From: a bacterium
GTDB lineage: Bacteria > Myxococcota_A > Bradymonadia > UBA7976 > UBA1532
Direction: 5' to 3'
Length of the DNA stretch: 64,000 nucleotides
Assembly (NCBI GenBank): GCA_030427205.1
Contig: JAUHXC010000010.1
Span: 62,001 to 126,000, forward strand
A program made the translations under genes and the position numbers. Below the pieces are notes generated by a model, which was not told where the DNA came from, made no database searches, and saw nothing but the letters and a program-made list of their open reading frames with translations. Numbering within the stretch: the first letter of the stretch is position 1; the number at the start of each line of letters is the position of its first letter. Shown piece after piece: positions 12,795 to 20,807 of the stretch.

Positions 12795-13607
12795 TCAGCC
12801 CGACTTGCCGCGCCGGAGCCGCGGCGCCCACATCATCACCAGGCTGAGGCCGCGGCGTCGATCGCGCCCGTCCTGCTCGACCTCGCGCTCGGCGCGCACC
12901 TCGAGCTGGTCGAGCAGCAGGCGCAGCATCTCGTGCTTCGTGACGAGGTACTGCACGTCTTCGGGCAGCAGGTAGAAGTTATGGGTTCGCACGAACGAGA
13001 GCGGCGCCTCGGCGTCACCCTCGTCGTGCGCCGGTGCGTCGCCCGGCGCGCCGTCGGCCCCGCCGAAGAAGCGGGCCTGGACCAGATCGGTCACCCCGTC
13101 GATGAAGTCCTTGAGGGCGTCGAGCCGCCCGAGCAGATCGTCGGGCACCACCGAGGTCTGGGCCCGCTTGGCCCGGGGCACCGGCCGGTAGACGCCGGCG
13201 CTGCGATCGAACTCGATGGCGCCCCGCTCGACGAGCACCTCGAGGGCCGCGGTGATCTCCTCGGGCTCGTGCTCGAGGACCAGCACCTGCCCCAGCCGCC
13301 GGTCGCTCATCGGCTGGGACCAGATCATCAGCTCGAGCTTGCGGGGCAGCCCGAAGCGCTTCGAGGCGTCGTTGACGAGCAGCAGCCCCTTTAGGCCTTG
13401 AGAGAGCTGGGTGATCTTGCGGGTGCTCACGTCGAAGCTCTCGGCCATCTCCTTGAAGGTATGGCCCCGCCGCTGATGTTCCTCGAAGTACGCGATGTCG
13501 AGCAGCTCCCGCAGCTCCTTGAGCGGCAGGCCGAACTGACAGGCCAGGCGTACGACGGGCGTGAAGAGGGTATAGAGGGTGCCGCGCTTCAACGCGTCCT
13601 GGGGCAT
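12795..13607 (-). CDS. Putative HTH/winged-helix DNA-binding protein
   Basis: 270 residues from ATG 13607 (MPQDALKRGTLYTLF). Residues about 12-70 look like a helix-turn-helix region (LACQFGLPLKELRELLDIAYFEEH, then TFKEMAESFDVSTRKITQLSQ). The layout resembles DUF6502-type regulators from proteobacteria. A second helical unit around 95-135 (EEITAALEVLVERGAIEFD) looks like a small winged helix. The charged C-terminus ends in Arg/Lys. It may sense a ligand or act as a chromosome- or plasmid-associated factor; the target is unknown. An unusual 10-base tandem repeat lies directly before the start codon. Confidence 0.6.
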   Translation of the reverse strand: MPQDALKRGTLYTLFTPVVRLACQFGLPLKELRELLDIAYFEEHQRRGHTFKEMAESFDVSTRKITQLSQGLKGLLLVNDASKRFGLPRKLELMIWSQPMSDRRLGQVLVLEHEPEEITAALEVLVERGAIEFDRSAGVYRPVPRAKRAQTSVVPDDLLGRLDALKDFIDGVTDLVQARFFGGADGAPGDAPAHDEGDAEAPLSFVRTHNFYLLPEDVQYLVTKHEMLRLLLDQLEVRAEREVEQDGRDRRRGLSLVMMWAPRLRRGKSG

Positions 13608-13610
13608 CTC

Positions 13611-13650
13611 GGTCGTCCTCGGTCGGTCTCGGTCGGTCTCGGTCGGTCTC
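13611..13650. repeat. 10-base tandem repeat in the 5' leader of the HTH gene
   Basis: GGTCGGTCTC occurs three times exactly (13621-13650), with a degenerate fourth copy at 13611-13620. The array begins three bases upstream of the minus-strand ATG at 13607 and occupies its ribosome-binding region. Confidence 0.85.
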
Positions 13651-13701
13651 GACCACTCCAGCCGAGTGGCGCCATCGTACGACCGAATGCCCCGTGACAC
13701 A

Positions 13702-13713
13702 ATACGCGCGTAT
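13702..13713. promoter_or_regulatory. Perfect 12-base palindrome upstream of the HTH gene
   Basis: ATACGCGCGTAT reads the same on both strands and is followed by an AT-rich TATATA-like stretch, rare in this GC-rich sequence. It lies about 95 bases upstream of the HTH gene start, where its promoter would be, so it may be an operator. Confidence 0.3.
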
Positions 13714-13785
13714 ATAGCACTGGAATTCTTGATGTCGCCGGGGCCGACAGCAGCCGGAGCGCTGCACGTCGACCCCGGCGACCGC

Positions 13786-14253
13786 TCACGGCTCGGGGCT
13801 GATGAGCTCGAACCAGGGCGCGTCGCAGCGCGCCTCGGCCGGCGCATCGGGCGTCCGCGGATCGAGCTTGACCTCACAGGTCCAGCCGACGAGCAGGTAC
13901 GGGCGGAAGCCGGTCTCGGTGCCGCGGAAGCCGGTCTCGGTGCCGCGGAAGCCGGTCTCGGTGCCGCGGAAGCCGGTCTCGGTGCCGCGGAAGCCGGTCT
14001 CGGTGCCGCGGAAGCCGGTCTCCGTACCGCGGAAGCCGGTCTCGGTGCCCCCGTCTTCCGCCGGGCCGTCGATCGGGACGCCGCCATCGGGCTCGTCGTC
14101 CAGCCGGGGGAGCTCGATGCGATACTCGACCGAGGTCTCGCAGCGCAGCGCATCGGCGTCGGCGGCGCAGCGCCAGCTCATGGATGGAGCCGGCTCGGCG
14201 GCGGCAGCGAACGCGGGGCAGAGCAGGGTGAGCGCGAGGGTGAAACGGCGCAT
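13786..14253 (-). CDS. Secreted protein with seven GTETGFR heptad repeats
   Basis: 155 residues. MRRFTLALTLLCPAFAAAAEP is a clear Sec signal peptide. The mature protein has a short N-terminal domain with two Cys, an acidic Pro-rich spacer, seven copies of a GTETGFR heptad (from a 21-base DNA repeat, 13904-14050), and a C-terminal domain with two more Cys. No known family is recognised. The array could act as a spacer, a binding ladder or a beta-roll. Copy number could vary in whole codons without shifting frame. Confidence 0.65.
   Translation of the reverse strand: MRRFTLALTLLCPAFAAAAEPAPSMSWRCAADADALRCETSVEYRIELPRLDDEPDGGVPIDGPAEDGGTETGFRGTETGFRGTETGFRGTETGFRGTETGFRGTETGFRGTETGFRPYLLVGWTCEVKLDPRTPDAPAEARCDAPWFELISPEP
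13904..14050 (-). repeat. Seven-copy 21-base in-frame tandem repeat
   Basis: The plus-strand unit is CGGAAGCCGGTCTCGGTGCC plus one base. The copies are nearly identical, differing at a few third positions, and encode the GTETGFR heptad. Low divergence between copies suggests recent expansion or homogenisation. Confidence 0.85.
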
Positions 14254-14290
14254 GGGGGTCTCCCTTCCGGCCTGAGGCCGGCGTGACAGT

Positions 14291-14308
14291 ATGGCATTCT
14301 CATGCCAT
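14291..14308. promoter_or_regulatory. Inverted repeat upstream of the heptad-repeat protein
   Basis: ATGGCAT-TCTC-ATGCCAT is a perfect 7-base inverted repeat about 40 bases upstream of the start at 14253. It may be an operator or a small RNA hairpin. The same half-site, in the opposite arrangement, occurs at 30759-30776. Confidence 0.3.
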
Positions 14309-14419
14309 CATCCGGTCTGTTCGTGGCAGGAGTGCCAGCCGCCGCGGCGTCGCGGCGACCCCGTCAGCGCCTGTCGCTGGCGGGCACCATGTCCTACGGA
14401 GCGATCGGGAGAGTTGAAG

Positions 14420-14449
14420 AAAAAAATGACAGAAAGTGGCGGGAGGCCA
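14420..14449 (-). terminator. Candidate rho-independent terminator of the protease operon
   Basis: On the minus strand, a short hairpin (TGGC-CTCCC-GCCA, 14437-14449) is followed about 10 bases later by a run of seven T (14426-14420), the only such run nearby. It lies just downstream of the HtrA-like gene stop at 14457. The stem is short, so efficiency is doubtful. Confidence 0.35.
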
Positions 14450-14456
14450 TCGCCGA

Positions 14457-15284
14457 TCAGCGCGGGCGGGGCTGCTCGCGCTGCTCACGCTGCATGGCAG
14501 CGGCCTCCTCGTTGAGGTCTTCGATGACGTCGAGCATGTGCTCGATGCTCATCGGGCGGGCGCGGGGCGCGGCGGGCGCGGCCGGCGCGGCGGGCGGCGA
14601 GAGCCCGATCGACTCGAGCCACGCGGCGACGTCGTCGGCCGAGATCGCGTGGTTGAGGCCCACGACCCGCTCGCCCCTGCGCCGCACGGTCACCGCCCGG
14701 TTGACCCCCACCACCACGCCCGCCGTGTCGACGAGCGGACCGCCGCTGTTGCCCGGGTTGAGCGGCGTATCCGTCTGGATCTGGGCCACGACGTTCTCCG
14801 CGCCGCGGGGGCGGATCGCGCTGACATGGCCGAACGTGGCCGTCCAGCGCGAGCCGTCGAGCGGGTGGCCCATGGCCATGACCGCCTCGCCCTTCGCCGC
14901 CGGCGCGTTGGCCAGCGCCAGGGTGTGGGTGGGCCGGATCGCGCCCCGCACCGGCCGCAGCAGCGCCAGATCGCGCTGGGGATCGGCGGCGACCACGACC
15001 AGATCGACGGTCGCCGTCTCCTGGCCGCGCAGCATCGCGCGGACATACGGCAGCCGCCGCCCGTCCGAGCCCGAGATCACATGGTTGCAGGTCAGGATGG
15101 CCCCCTGCCCGTCGACGAAGAAGCCGGTGCCCGCCGAGAGCCGGGCGCCGTCGGTGGCGGTCAGATGAACCACCGCCTGCTCGACCCGGCCGGCGATCGG
15201 TTTCCAATCGACGGCGGCGGCCGTCTCGGGCCAGAAGCACATCACGAGTCCGAGCAGACCCGACCAGAGTGACAGCGGCCTCAT
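14457..15284 (-). CDS. HtrA/DegP-like trypsin-fold serine protease, no PDZ domain
   Basis: 275 residues with an N-terminal signal peptide (MRPLSLWSGLLGLVMCFW...AAA). The catalytic triad is visible: His68 in TCNHVIS, Asp105 in RDLALL and Ser180 in NPGNSGGPLV. After the protease fold comes an Ala-Pro linker and a 40-residue helical tail rich in Glu and Gln; no PDZ domain is present, unlike DegP. It is exported and probably periplasmic. The ATG overlaps the upstream gene's stop as ATGA, so translation is coupled to the M48-like protease. The operon position after a sigma factor suggests an envelope-stress or regulated-proteolysis role. Confidence 0.85.
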   Translation of the reverse strand: MRPLSLWSGLLGLVMCFWPETAAAVDWKPIAGRVEQAVVHLTATDGARLSAGTGFFVDGQGAILTCNHVISGSDGRRLPYVRAMLRGQETATVDLVVVAADPQRDLALLRPVRGAIRPTHTLALANAPAAKGEAVMAMGHPLDGSRWTATFGHVSAIRPRGAENVVAQIQTDTPLNPGNSGGPLVDTAGVVVGVNRAVTVRRRGERVVGLNHAISADDVAAWLESIGLSPPAAPAAPAAPRARPMSIEHMLDVIEDLNEEAAAMQREQREQPRPR

Positions 15285-17020
15285 GGCGAAAACTCCCGGG
15301 CGACGCGGGGATCGAAGCGGAACGCGCGCACCAGCCACGGGCCGATGCACTGCTGCCCTTCTCCCCGGCGGCGGTCGAGCACCGTGCGGGCGCCCGAGAG
15401 CTGTTCGACGACCGTGGTGTTCGAGGGCATTGTCGGGCAGGCGCGCCAGCCGCGTGGGCTCCACTGCGCGAGGGCCAGAGCCCCGTTGACGAAGGCCAGG
15501 TCGACGTCGACCCGGGCCGCGCCGAGCCACGGCACGTCGCGCAGGCTGGCAATCTCCACCGTCCAGCCCATGCGGGCTGATACGTGACGGCGGAAGGTCG
15601 CGTCCTCGGGCTCTCGGCCGACCGCGTCGAGGGCCTCGGTCGGCTGCATGCCCGGCGCGAACGGGGTGTCGTCCCAGTGTGAGACGGCGGCCGGGTGGGG
15701 CGCGCTGGGCGGTGGGTCGCAGCCCCCCTGCTTCAGGCACGCGATGCAGCGCCGATCGGCGGGCGTGGCATGGTTGGACCACGCCGCCGGGATCGCGTCG
15801 ACCGCCTGCCCGGAGAGCACCTCGACGCTCTGGGCGGCGGTCCACAGCCGGCCTTTGATCGCCCGACCGTCTTTGGCGGGCACCTTGTCGATGGCCGCCC
15901 GCAGGGTGCCGATGGCCGAATGCGGGCTGACCTCGGCTTCACCCAGCTGCCACTGCAGCATCCGGGCGGCGGCGATGGCCAGCTGCACGTCCGCCGAGCC
16001 GCCGTACGCCTTGTCGGCCTTCTCCAAGACGTCGACGGCGCTGGCGAGCAGCACGGGCACGTCCGCGGCGAGCGGCGACAGCGTGATCGGCCGCTGATTG
16101 GAGTGGCTCTGGGCCCGCGGGCTGCTCGGCGGGGCCAGCAGCGGCCAGCACGCCCGGGCGGCCGCGTTGCCCGGCTCGCCGGGCAATACGCCGTCGCGCA
16201 GCACCGAGATGGCCAGGCGCAACCAGATCAGCCCCAGCAGGTGATGCGACTCGGCGGCGGGGAACGCCGTGGCATACGCGTGCACCGTCGCCTCGGCGAA
16301 GAGCAGCGCCCCCAGTTCGAACCAGCGCAGGCCGACCCGGAACAGGGCCATCTCGTCGCGGATGCGGCGCACGTCCGCGGCGATGAGGTCCGCCCGGGGC
16401 AGGAAGACGCTCGAGCGCAGCCCCGAGCCGCGCGCGCGGGCCCAGTAGCCGAAGAACGGGCGCCCCGAGTAGACCAGCCGGTCGACGTCGTAGGCCGCCA
16501 GGGCCATCAGCTCGACGGCCCGGCTATCGGCCAGACGCTCGCGCCAGCCCAGACCGCCGACGGGCACCCCGCGGGCGCCATCGCCGTCGACCTTGGACTG
16601 GTCGAGCAGATGGATCAGCTCGTGGGCCACCACGAAAGCCAGGAAGATGTCTGCCTCGTCGGCGTCGCTGCCGACGCGATCGGCCAGCGCGAGCAGGCGC
16701 TGGTCGAGCAGCATGTGGCCGCTGCCCAACATGCGCGCGCCGCCCAGATCTTCATCGTCGGGCAAGGCGAAGACGTGCACCCCGCGCAGCGCCCCACGGC
16801 CCAGCGTGCCGCGGGGCGACGCTGCGAGCAGCCGCTCGACGATGCGCTCGATGCGCACGACCTGGGCGTCGGTGGCCGCCAGCTCGCGCACGCCCGCCCG
16901 GCTCTGCCAATAGGCCAGACCTTCGTCGGTGGGGGTCGACGCGGTGACGGGTGCGGCGACGAGCAGGCAGAGCGACAGCGGGGCGGCGACCGCGACGACG
17001 GTTGACCAGCCCCCCATCAC
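15281..17020 (-). CDS. Exported M48-like zinc metalloprotease
   Basis: 579 residues; GTG 17020 (or ATG 17017) follows a signal-like MMGGWSTVVAVAAPLSLCLLVAAPVTAS. Residues 133-137 give HELIH within VVAHELIHLLD. ERLADSRAVEL, about 25 residues on, supplies the E-x-x-A-D element that carries the third zinc ligand in M48 peptidases. Long helical regions follow, then a C-terminal part with CIACLKQGGC. Membrane anchoring is not obvious beyond the N-terminus, so a periplasmic location is likely. It overlaps both neighbouring genes by four bases and is therefore tightly coupled to the membrane protein and the HtrA-like protease. Confidence 0.75.
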   Translation of the reverse strand: MMGGWSTVVAVAAPLSLCLLVAAPVTASTPTDEGLAYWQSRAGVRELAATDAQVVRIERIVERLLAASPRGTLGRGALRGVHVFALPDDEDLGGARMLGSGHMLLDQRLLALADRVGSDADEADIFLAFVVAHELIHLLDQSKVDGDGARGVPVGGLGWRERLADSRAVELMALAAYDVDRLVYSGRPFFGYWARARGSGLRSSVFLPRADLIAADVRRIRDEMALFRVGLRWFELGALLFAEATVHAYATAFPAAESHHLLGLIWLRLAISVLRDGVLPGEPGNAAARACWPLLAPPSSPRAQSHSNQRPITLSPLAADVPVLLASAVDVLEKADKAYGGSADVQLAIAAARMLQWQLGEAEVSPHSAIGTLRAAIDKVPAKDGRAIKGRLWTAAQSVEVLSGQAVDAIPAAWSNHATPADRRCIACLKQGGCDPPPSAPHPAAVSHWDDTPFAPGMQPTEALDAVGREPEDATFRRHVSARMGWTVEIASLRDVPWLGAARVDVDLAFVNGALALAQWSPRGWRACPTMPSNTTVVEQLSGARTVLDRRRGEGQQCIGPWLVRAFRFDPRVAREFSP

Positions 17021-17898
17021 TTCAGCCCGCTGACGCCGGCGAGCCGGCTCAAGATCGGGCCGAGCGGCCCGTTGGCCGGATCGCCGGCCAGGTCATCGAT
17101 CGCCGACCCCAGCGGCGAGCCGTCGGGCAGGTCGAGCCAGCGGGCGAGCGCGGCGGCGTTGTTCGCCGAGCCCTCGGGCAGGGGGCCGCCCGCGGCGCGA
17201 TGCCGGGCCAGCCGGTAGAGCCAGCGCCCGAGGTCGAAGCCCGCGCGCTCGCGCTCGTCGAGGACCCCGTGGGCCCGCGTCACCGCCGCCGGCTCGTCGC
17301 CGTCGGGCACCAGCGCCGCCGCCCGCCCGCGATCGTCCGACCGCTGGACCCAGCGCAGCAGCGCGCGCCGCTCGGCGTCCGCTTGCCAGCGCGCCGCGCC
17401 GTCGGCGCTCGCGCGCCAGTCGAGCACCAGTTCGAAGCGGTAGCCCACGGCGATCATCGGCTCGAGGGTCGCGCGGTCGTCGAAGCCCGAGCCGGCGGTC
17501 GGCGTAGGCAGCAGCGCGGCCACCGGCGCCCCGAAGGCGAAGCCGTCCAGGGGCACCGCCGGCGCGGGCGGGCGCAGCGCGAACCACAGCAGCGCGGCCG
17601 CCGCCGCCAGCAGCGCGGCGCCGAAGACCCGCCCGCGAAAAGGCAGCACCCGGGCCCGCGGCTCGCTCGAATGCGCGCGCGGCGGCGGGCCGCTCGCGGC
17701 CGACCGCGGCCCGACCGGCAGGTGGCTCTCGATCAAGCCATCGGCCCAGGCCGGCAGCGGCGCGTCGGCCCCCAGGGGCTCGAACTGCTCGGCGAGTACG
17801 TCGTCGTCGGTGGTCTCGAAGAGCGGGCGAGCGGCCGCGGGATCGCGGGCCAGACAGCACTCTTCGGGGGTGGTGCGCTCGGCGGTCGAGTCGCTCAT
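17017..17898 (-). CDS. Single-pass membrane protein, possible anti-sigma factor
   Basis: 293 residues from ATG 17898 (MSDSTAERT), with GAGGAG upstream. An acidic cytoplasmic N-terminus of about 95 residues (including CC at positions 14-15) precedes one hydrophobic helix (VFGAALLAAAAALLWFAL), followed by an Ala-rich periplasmic domain. This topology, and its location directly after a sigma-like gene with an ATGA overlap, is that of an anti-sigma factor. However, no zinc-binding HxxxCxxC motif is present. The periplasmic domain has no recognised fold. The downstream proteases could cleave it; this is inference. Confidence 0.55.
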   Translation of the reverse strand: MSDSTAERTTPEECCLARDPAAARPLFETTDDDVLAEQFEPLGADAPLPAWADGLIESHLPVGPRSAASGPPPRAHSSEPRARVLPFRGRVFGAALLAAAAALLWFALRPPAPAVPLDGFAFGAPVAALLPTPTAGSGFDDRATLEPMIAVGYRFELVLDWRASADGAARWQADAERRALLRWVQRSDDRGRAAALVPDGDEPAAVTRAHGVLDERERAGFDLGRWLYRLARHRAAGGPLPEGSANNAAALARWLDLPDGSPLGSAIDDLAGDPANGPLGPILSRLAGVSGLK

Positions 17899-18971
17899 CG
17901 GATATCTCCTCGGCATGTGGTCGGACTGGGATCATCGGGCGGCTCGTCGGGCGCGGCCCCGGATGACGCCGGCTCCTCCGGCGACGCGCCGTCGGCCCCG
18001 AGGAAGCCTTTCACCGTCGCCTCGTCGAGCGTATCGGCGCCGAAGCGCTCGACGAGCGCCGCGCGCAGCGTGGCGCGAGCGCTCTTCCAGTGCTTGTTGA
18101 TGGCGTGGCGGGTCTCGAGCGCGCACGGCACGTCGCCCGGCCTCGACGTACCCGGCGGCAGCGCCCGCTTGCGGTCCGCGCGCGCGGCACACGGCCCGCA
18201 GGCCCGCCCGGCCGCCTCGCGCATGATGCGGGACACCTTGACCCCGCGCATCGTCCACTCGACGACGAAGCGCTCGTGCTCATCGAGCCGCGCCTCGATC
18301 AAGGGGCCGAGCGCCCGCCCGATGAGGCGATGCCGGGCGCGATCGAGGCTCTGCTCGACGCTGGGGATACCCACCGGCGCCACTTGCCCCAGCTCGGCGG
18401 CGCGGCTCATCGACTGGCGGGCGAGGCTGCGCGCCACCTCCTTGCCCTTGGACAGCGCCGCGGACTCGACGGCGCGCAGCTGCCCGTCGAGCGTGGCGGC
18501 GGTCGGCGGTTCACCGCCCGGCCCCTCGAGCCGGGCGAGCACCTCGTGGCTCGGCTCGCCGCCGATGATACAGCGCCAGTAGAACGCCTCGAGTCGGGCG
18601 CGGGGGATCGAGCGCGGCGGGTCGGCGAGGCGGGCGATGCGGGCCGGCAGCCGCTTGCGGCCCTTCATGTCGAGGGCTGCGTTGAACGCGCAGCGCACGA
18701 ACCACGCGCAGCCGTCCCGTCGCCCGGCGCGGCCGGGGTCGTAGTCGTCGAGGCGGTCCATCAGCTTCTCGAAGACCTGCTGAGCCAGGTCGCGGGCGCG
18801 CTCGTCCTCGCGACCGAAGACGCGGCGGGCCACCGGCAGGATGGCGCGCCGCAGGACCACGTCGTAGAGCGCCCGCCAGGCGGCGGGGTCGTCGCCGGTC
18901 ATCCGAGCGCGGCGGGCCCGCTCGACGAGCGCGATCACTCTCTCGCGCATCGGGTCATCAGTATCGTCCAC
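17895..18971 (-). CDS. Divergent sigma-70-family (ECF-like) factor
   Basis: 358 residues from GTG 18971, preceded by GAGGAG at 5-base spacing. Residues about 20-105 resemble sigma region 2 (YDVVLRRAILPVARRVFG, then ARDLAQQVFEKLMDRLDDYDPG, then WFVRCAFNAALDMKGRKR). This includes the conserved D-x-A-QxVF helix that binds the beta' coiled coil and a basic segment for -10 recognition. A long insert and a CGPCAAR motif separate it from a weak region-4-like helix pair (RHAINKHWKSARATLRAAL). It is larger and more divergent than typical ECF factors. It heads a coupled operon of membrane protein and two proteases, and is divergent from the Ser/Thr kinase gene. Confidence 0.65.
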   Translation of the reverse strand: MDDTDDPMRERVIALVERARRARMTGDDPAAWRALYDVVLRRAILPVARRVFGREDERARDLAQQVFEKLMDRLDDYDPGRAGRRDGCAWFVRCAFNAALDMKGRKRLPARIARLADPPRSIPRARLEAFYWRCIIGGEPSHEVLARLEGPGGEPPTAATLDGQLRAVESAALSKGKEVARSLARQSMSRAAELGQVAPVGIPSVEQSLDRARHRLIGRALGPLIEARLDEHERFVVEWTMRGVKVSRIMREAAGRACGPCAARADRKRALPPGTSRPGDVPCALETRHAINKHWKSARATLRAALVERFGADTLDEATVKGFLGADGASPEEPASSGAAPDEPPDDPSPTTCRGDIR

Positions 18972-19023
18972 GTCGTCTCCTCGTCGCCCATGGGACATAC
19001 GGCGCCATCGCGAATTCAGAAAA

Positions 19024-19071
19024 ATGCGTTTCACAATATCATTGATGCGGAAACCTTGTGCACAAACGCAT
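19024..19071. promoter_or_regulatory. Candidate operators in the sigma factor / kinase divergent promoter region
   Basis: TTGTGCACAA (19056-19065) is a perfect 10-base palindrome. ATGCGTTT (19024-19031) and AAACGCAT (19064-19071) form an outer 8-base inverted repeat. TATAAA at 19081-19086 could be the kinase -10 box, with TTGTGC at 19056 as a -35 (19-base spacer, long), so the palindrome would overlap polymerase. The region is AT-rich compared with its surroundings. Confidence 0.45.
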
Positions 19072-19108
19072 CTTGGTGCGTATAAATGGATGGAGCCTGG
19101 AGGTCGAG

Positions 19109-20761
19109 ATGCCGAGTTGTACCCACTGTCAGCGGCCGACCCGCGCCGATGGGCGCTGCGCGACGTGTGATCTCGACCCGACGGCCGACACCGCCGCCCC
19201 GCCGGTCGAGCCCGGCCCCGCCGCGGCGCACTTCGAGCCCGCCGAAGGCGCGCGTCTCGGCGCCTTCGTACTGACCGACTACATCGCGTCCGGCGCGATG
19301 GGCGAGGTCTGGCGCGGGCGCCACGCGCGCCTCGACCAGGATGTCGCCGTCAAGTTTCTCAAGCCCGAGCTGGCCCGGGTCGACGCCCAGCGGGCGCGCT
19401 TCGAAAGGGAGGCGGTGGCCACCGCGCGCATCCGCCACCCGGCCTTCCCCCAGCTGTGGGCCTGGGAGGCCATCGGCGACCGCTGGTACCTGGTCATGGA
19501 CTTCGTCGAGGGGCCCACCGTCGAGCAGCGCCTCGCCGCCGAGGGCCCGCTCGACGCCGCACGCGCGCGGCAGCTGGGTCGGCAGATCGCCGACGCGCTG
19601 GCGGCGTTGCACCGGGCGGGCATCGTGCACCGCGACCTCAAGCCGGCCAACATGAAGTGGGTCACCGACCCTGCCGGCGACGAGCACGTCTTCATCCTCG
19701 ACCTGGGCATCTGCAAGCCGCTGGGCGGGTGGGACGCCGCGGTCCTGCAGACCCAGGGGCCGATCGGGACCCCGCTCTACATGGCGCCCGAGCAGTGTGG
19801 CCAGAGCGACGCGGTGGGGCCGCGCACCGACCAGTTCGCGCTCGGCTGCATCCTCTACGAGATGGTGACCGGCGTACGGCCCTTCATGGCGCCCGACATC
19901 GCCGGCGTGGTGAAGCGGGTCTGCTTTCGCGACCCCGAGCCGCCCTCCAGCCTGCAGCCGACGCTGCCGAGCGCGCTCGACGCGGTCATCATGCGGCTGC
20001 TCGCCAAGGCACCCGAGGCGCGCTTCGCCGACATGAACGCAGTGGCCGCGGCGCTGGCGCCGACCGAGGCGCCGGTCGACGTCGTGAGCCGGCCGCGCAT
20101 CGAGCGCCGCGGCATCCTGCAACTCGCGCTGGCCGGTCTGAGCGTCGCGCTCGGTATCCGGGCGGCCGCCTGCGGCGTCGAGCGGCTCGAACCCGTCGAG
20201 GCGCCGGCGATCGAAGTCGCGGCGGCCGTCACGCCGGCGTCCGGGACCCCGCTGCCGGCTGCCGCGGCGCCCCCGATCGCAGCCGAGAGCCCGCTCGCCG
20301 ACGCGCCGGCGCCGCCGGACCAGGGCCCGCCGAGCGCTCCCGGTCCGCCCGCCGATGCCGCGCCAGCGACACCGCCCGCCGCCCGCGAAGGCGCCGATCG
20401 CCCGGCCGTGACGCGCTCGACGAAGCGGGCCGGCGCCTCGAAGGCCCGGTCTCGCCGGCCGGCGCGGCCGTCCCGTGTAGCGCAAGAGGCCGCGCCGGTC
20501 GCCGCGCCCGCGCCGTCCGCCGTCGAAGCGGCGCCGTCCCGGGTGGCCGAGGCCGCGAATCGGGGGTCGCTCACCGCCCCGACGCCGACCGCCCCGACGG
20601 CCACGGCCCCGACGCCCACCGCCCCGCCGGCCGCGCGCCCGACGGCCGCTCCGCCGAGCGCGACCGAGAGCGCGCCGGCGCGCGCACCGAAGCGCAGACC
20701 CGAGTCCCGCAAGAGCCTCATGCAGCTCGGCGAAGACCTCGAACGCGCCGCCGGCGGCTAG
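19109..20761 (+). CDS. Serine/threonine protein kinase with N-terminal zinc ribbon
   Basis: 550 residues from ATG 19109, with GGAGG five bases upstream. Residues 4-20 hold CxxC and CxxC pairs (CTHC...CATC), a zinc-ribbon-like knuckle. The kinase domain (about 52-315) has the Gly loop SGAMGEVW, VAVK with Lys82, HRDLKPAN with catalytic Asp176, DLG (198-200) in place of DFG, the activation-segment GTPLYMAPEQ, and DQFALGCILYEM. A weak hydrophobic segment (ILQLALAGLSVALGI) is followed by a Pro/Ala-rich tail of about 180 residues that may be extracytoplasmic. It is followed by LPP20 and caspase-like lipoprotein genes. Phosphorylated targets could include FHA-binding ligands. Confidence 0.92.
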   Translation: MPSCTHCQRPTRADGRCATCDLDPTADTAAPPVEPGPAAAHFEPAEGARLGAFVLTDYIASGAMGEVWRGRHARLDQDVAVKFLKPELARVDAQRARFEREAVATARIRHPAFPQLWAWEAIGDRWYLVMDFVEGPTVEQRLAAEGPLDAARARQLGRQIADALAALHRAGIVHRDLKPANMKWVTDPAGDEHVFILDLGICKPLGGWDAAVLQTQGPIGTPLYMAPEQCGQSDAVGPRTDQFALGCILYEMVTGVRPFMAPDIAGVVKRVCFRDPEPPSSLQPTLPSALDAVIMRLLAKAPEARFADMNAVAAALAPTEAPVDVVSRPRIERRGILQLALAGLSVALGIRAAACGVERLEPVEAPAIEVAAAVTPASGTPLPAAAAPPIAAESPLADAPAPPDQGPPSAPGPPADAAPATPPAAREGADRPAVTRSTKRAGASKARSRRPARPSRVAQEAAPVAAPAPSAVEAAPSRVAEAANRGSLTAPTPTAPTATAPTPTAPPAARPTAAPPSATESAPARAPKRRPESRKSLMQLGEDLERAAGG

Positions 20762-20807
20762 CCGGCCCGCAGATCCAGACCCCGAAACCCCGACCCAGGA
20801 GAAGACG

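Noticed and set aside
13904..14050. CRISPR-like direct repeats
   Set aside because: The 21-base units are directly adjacent without spacers and encode an in-frame heptad in a secreted protein.
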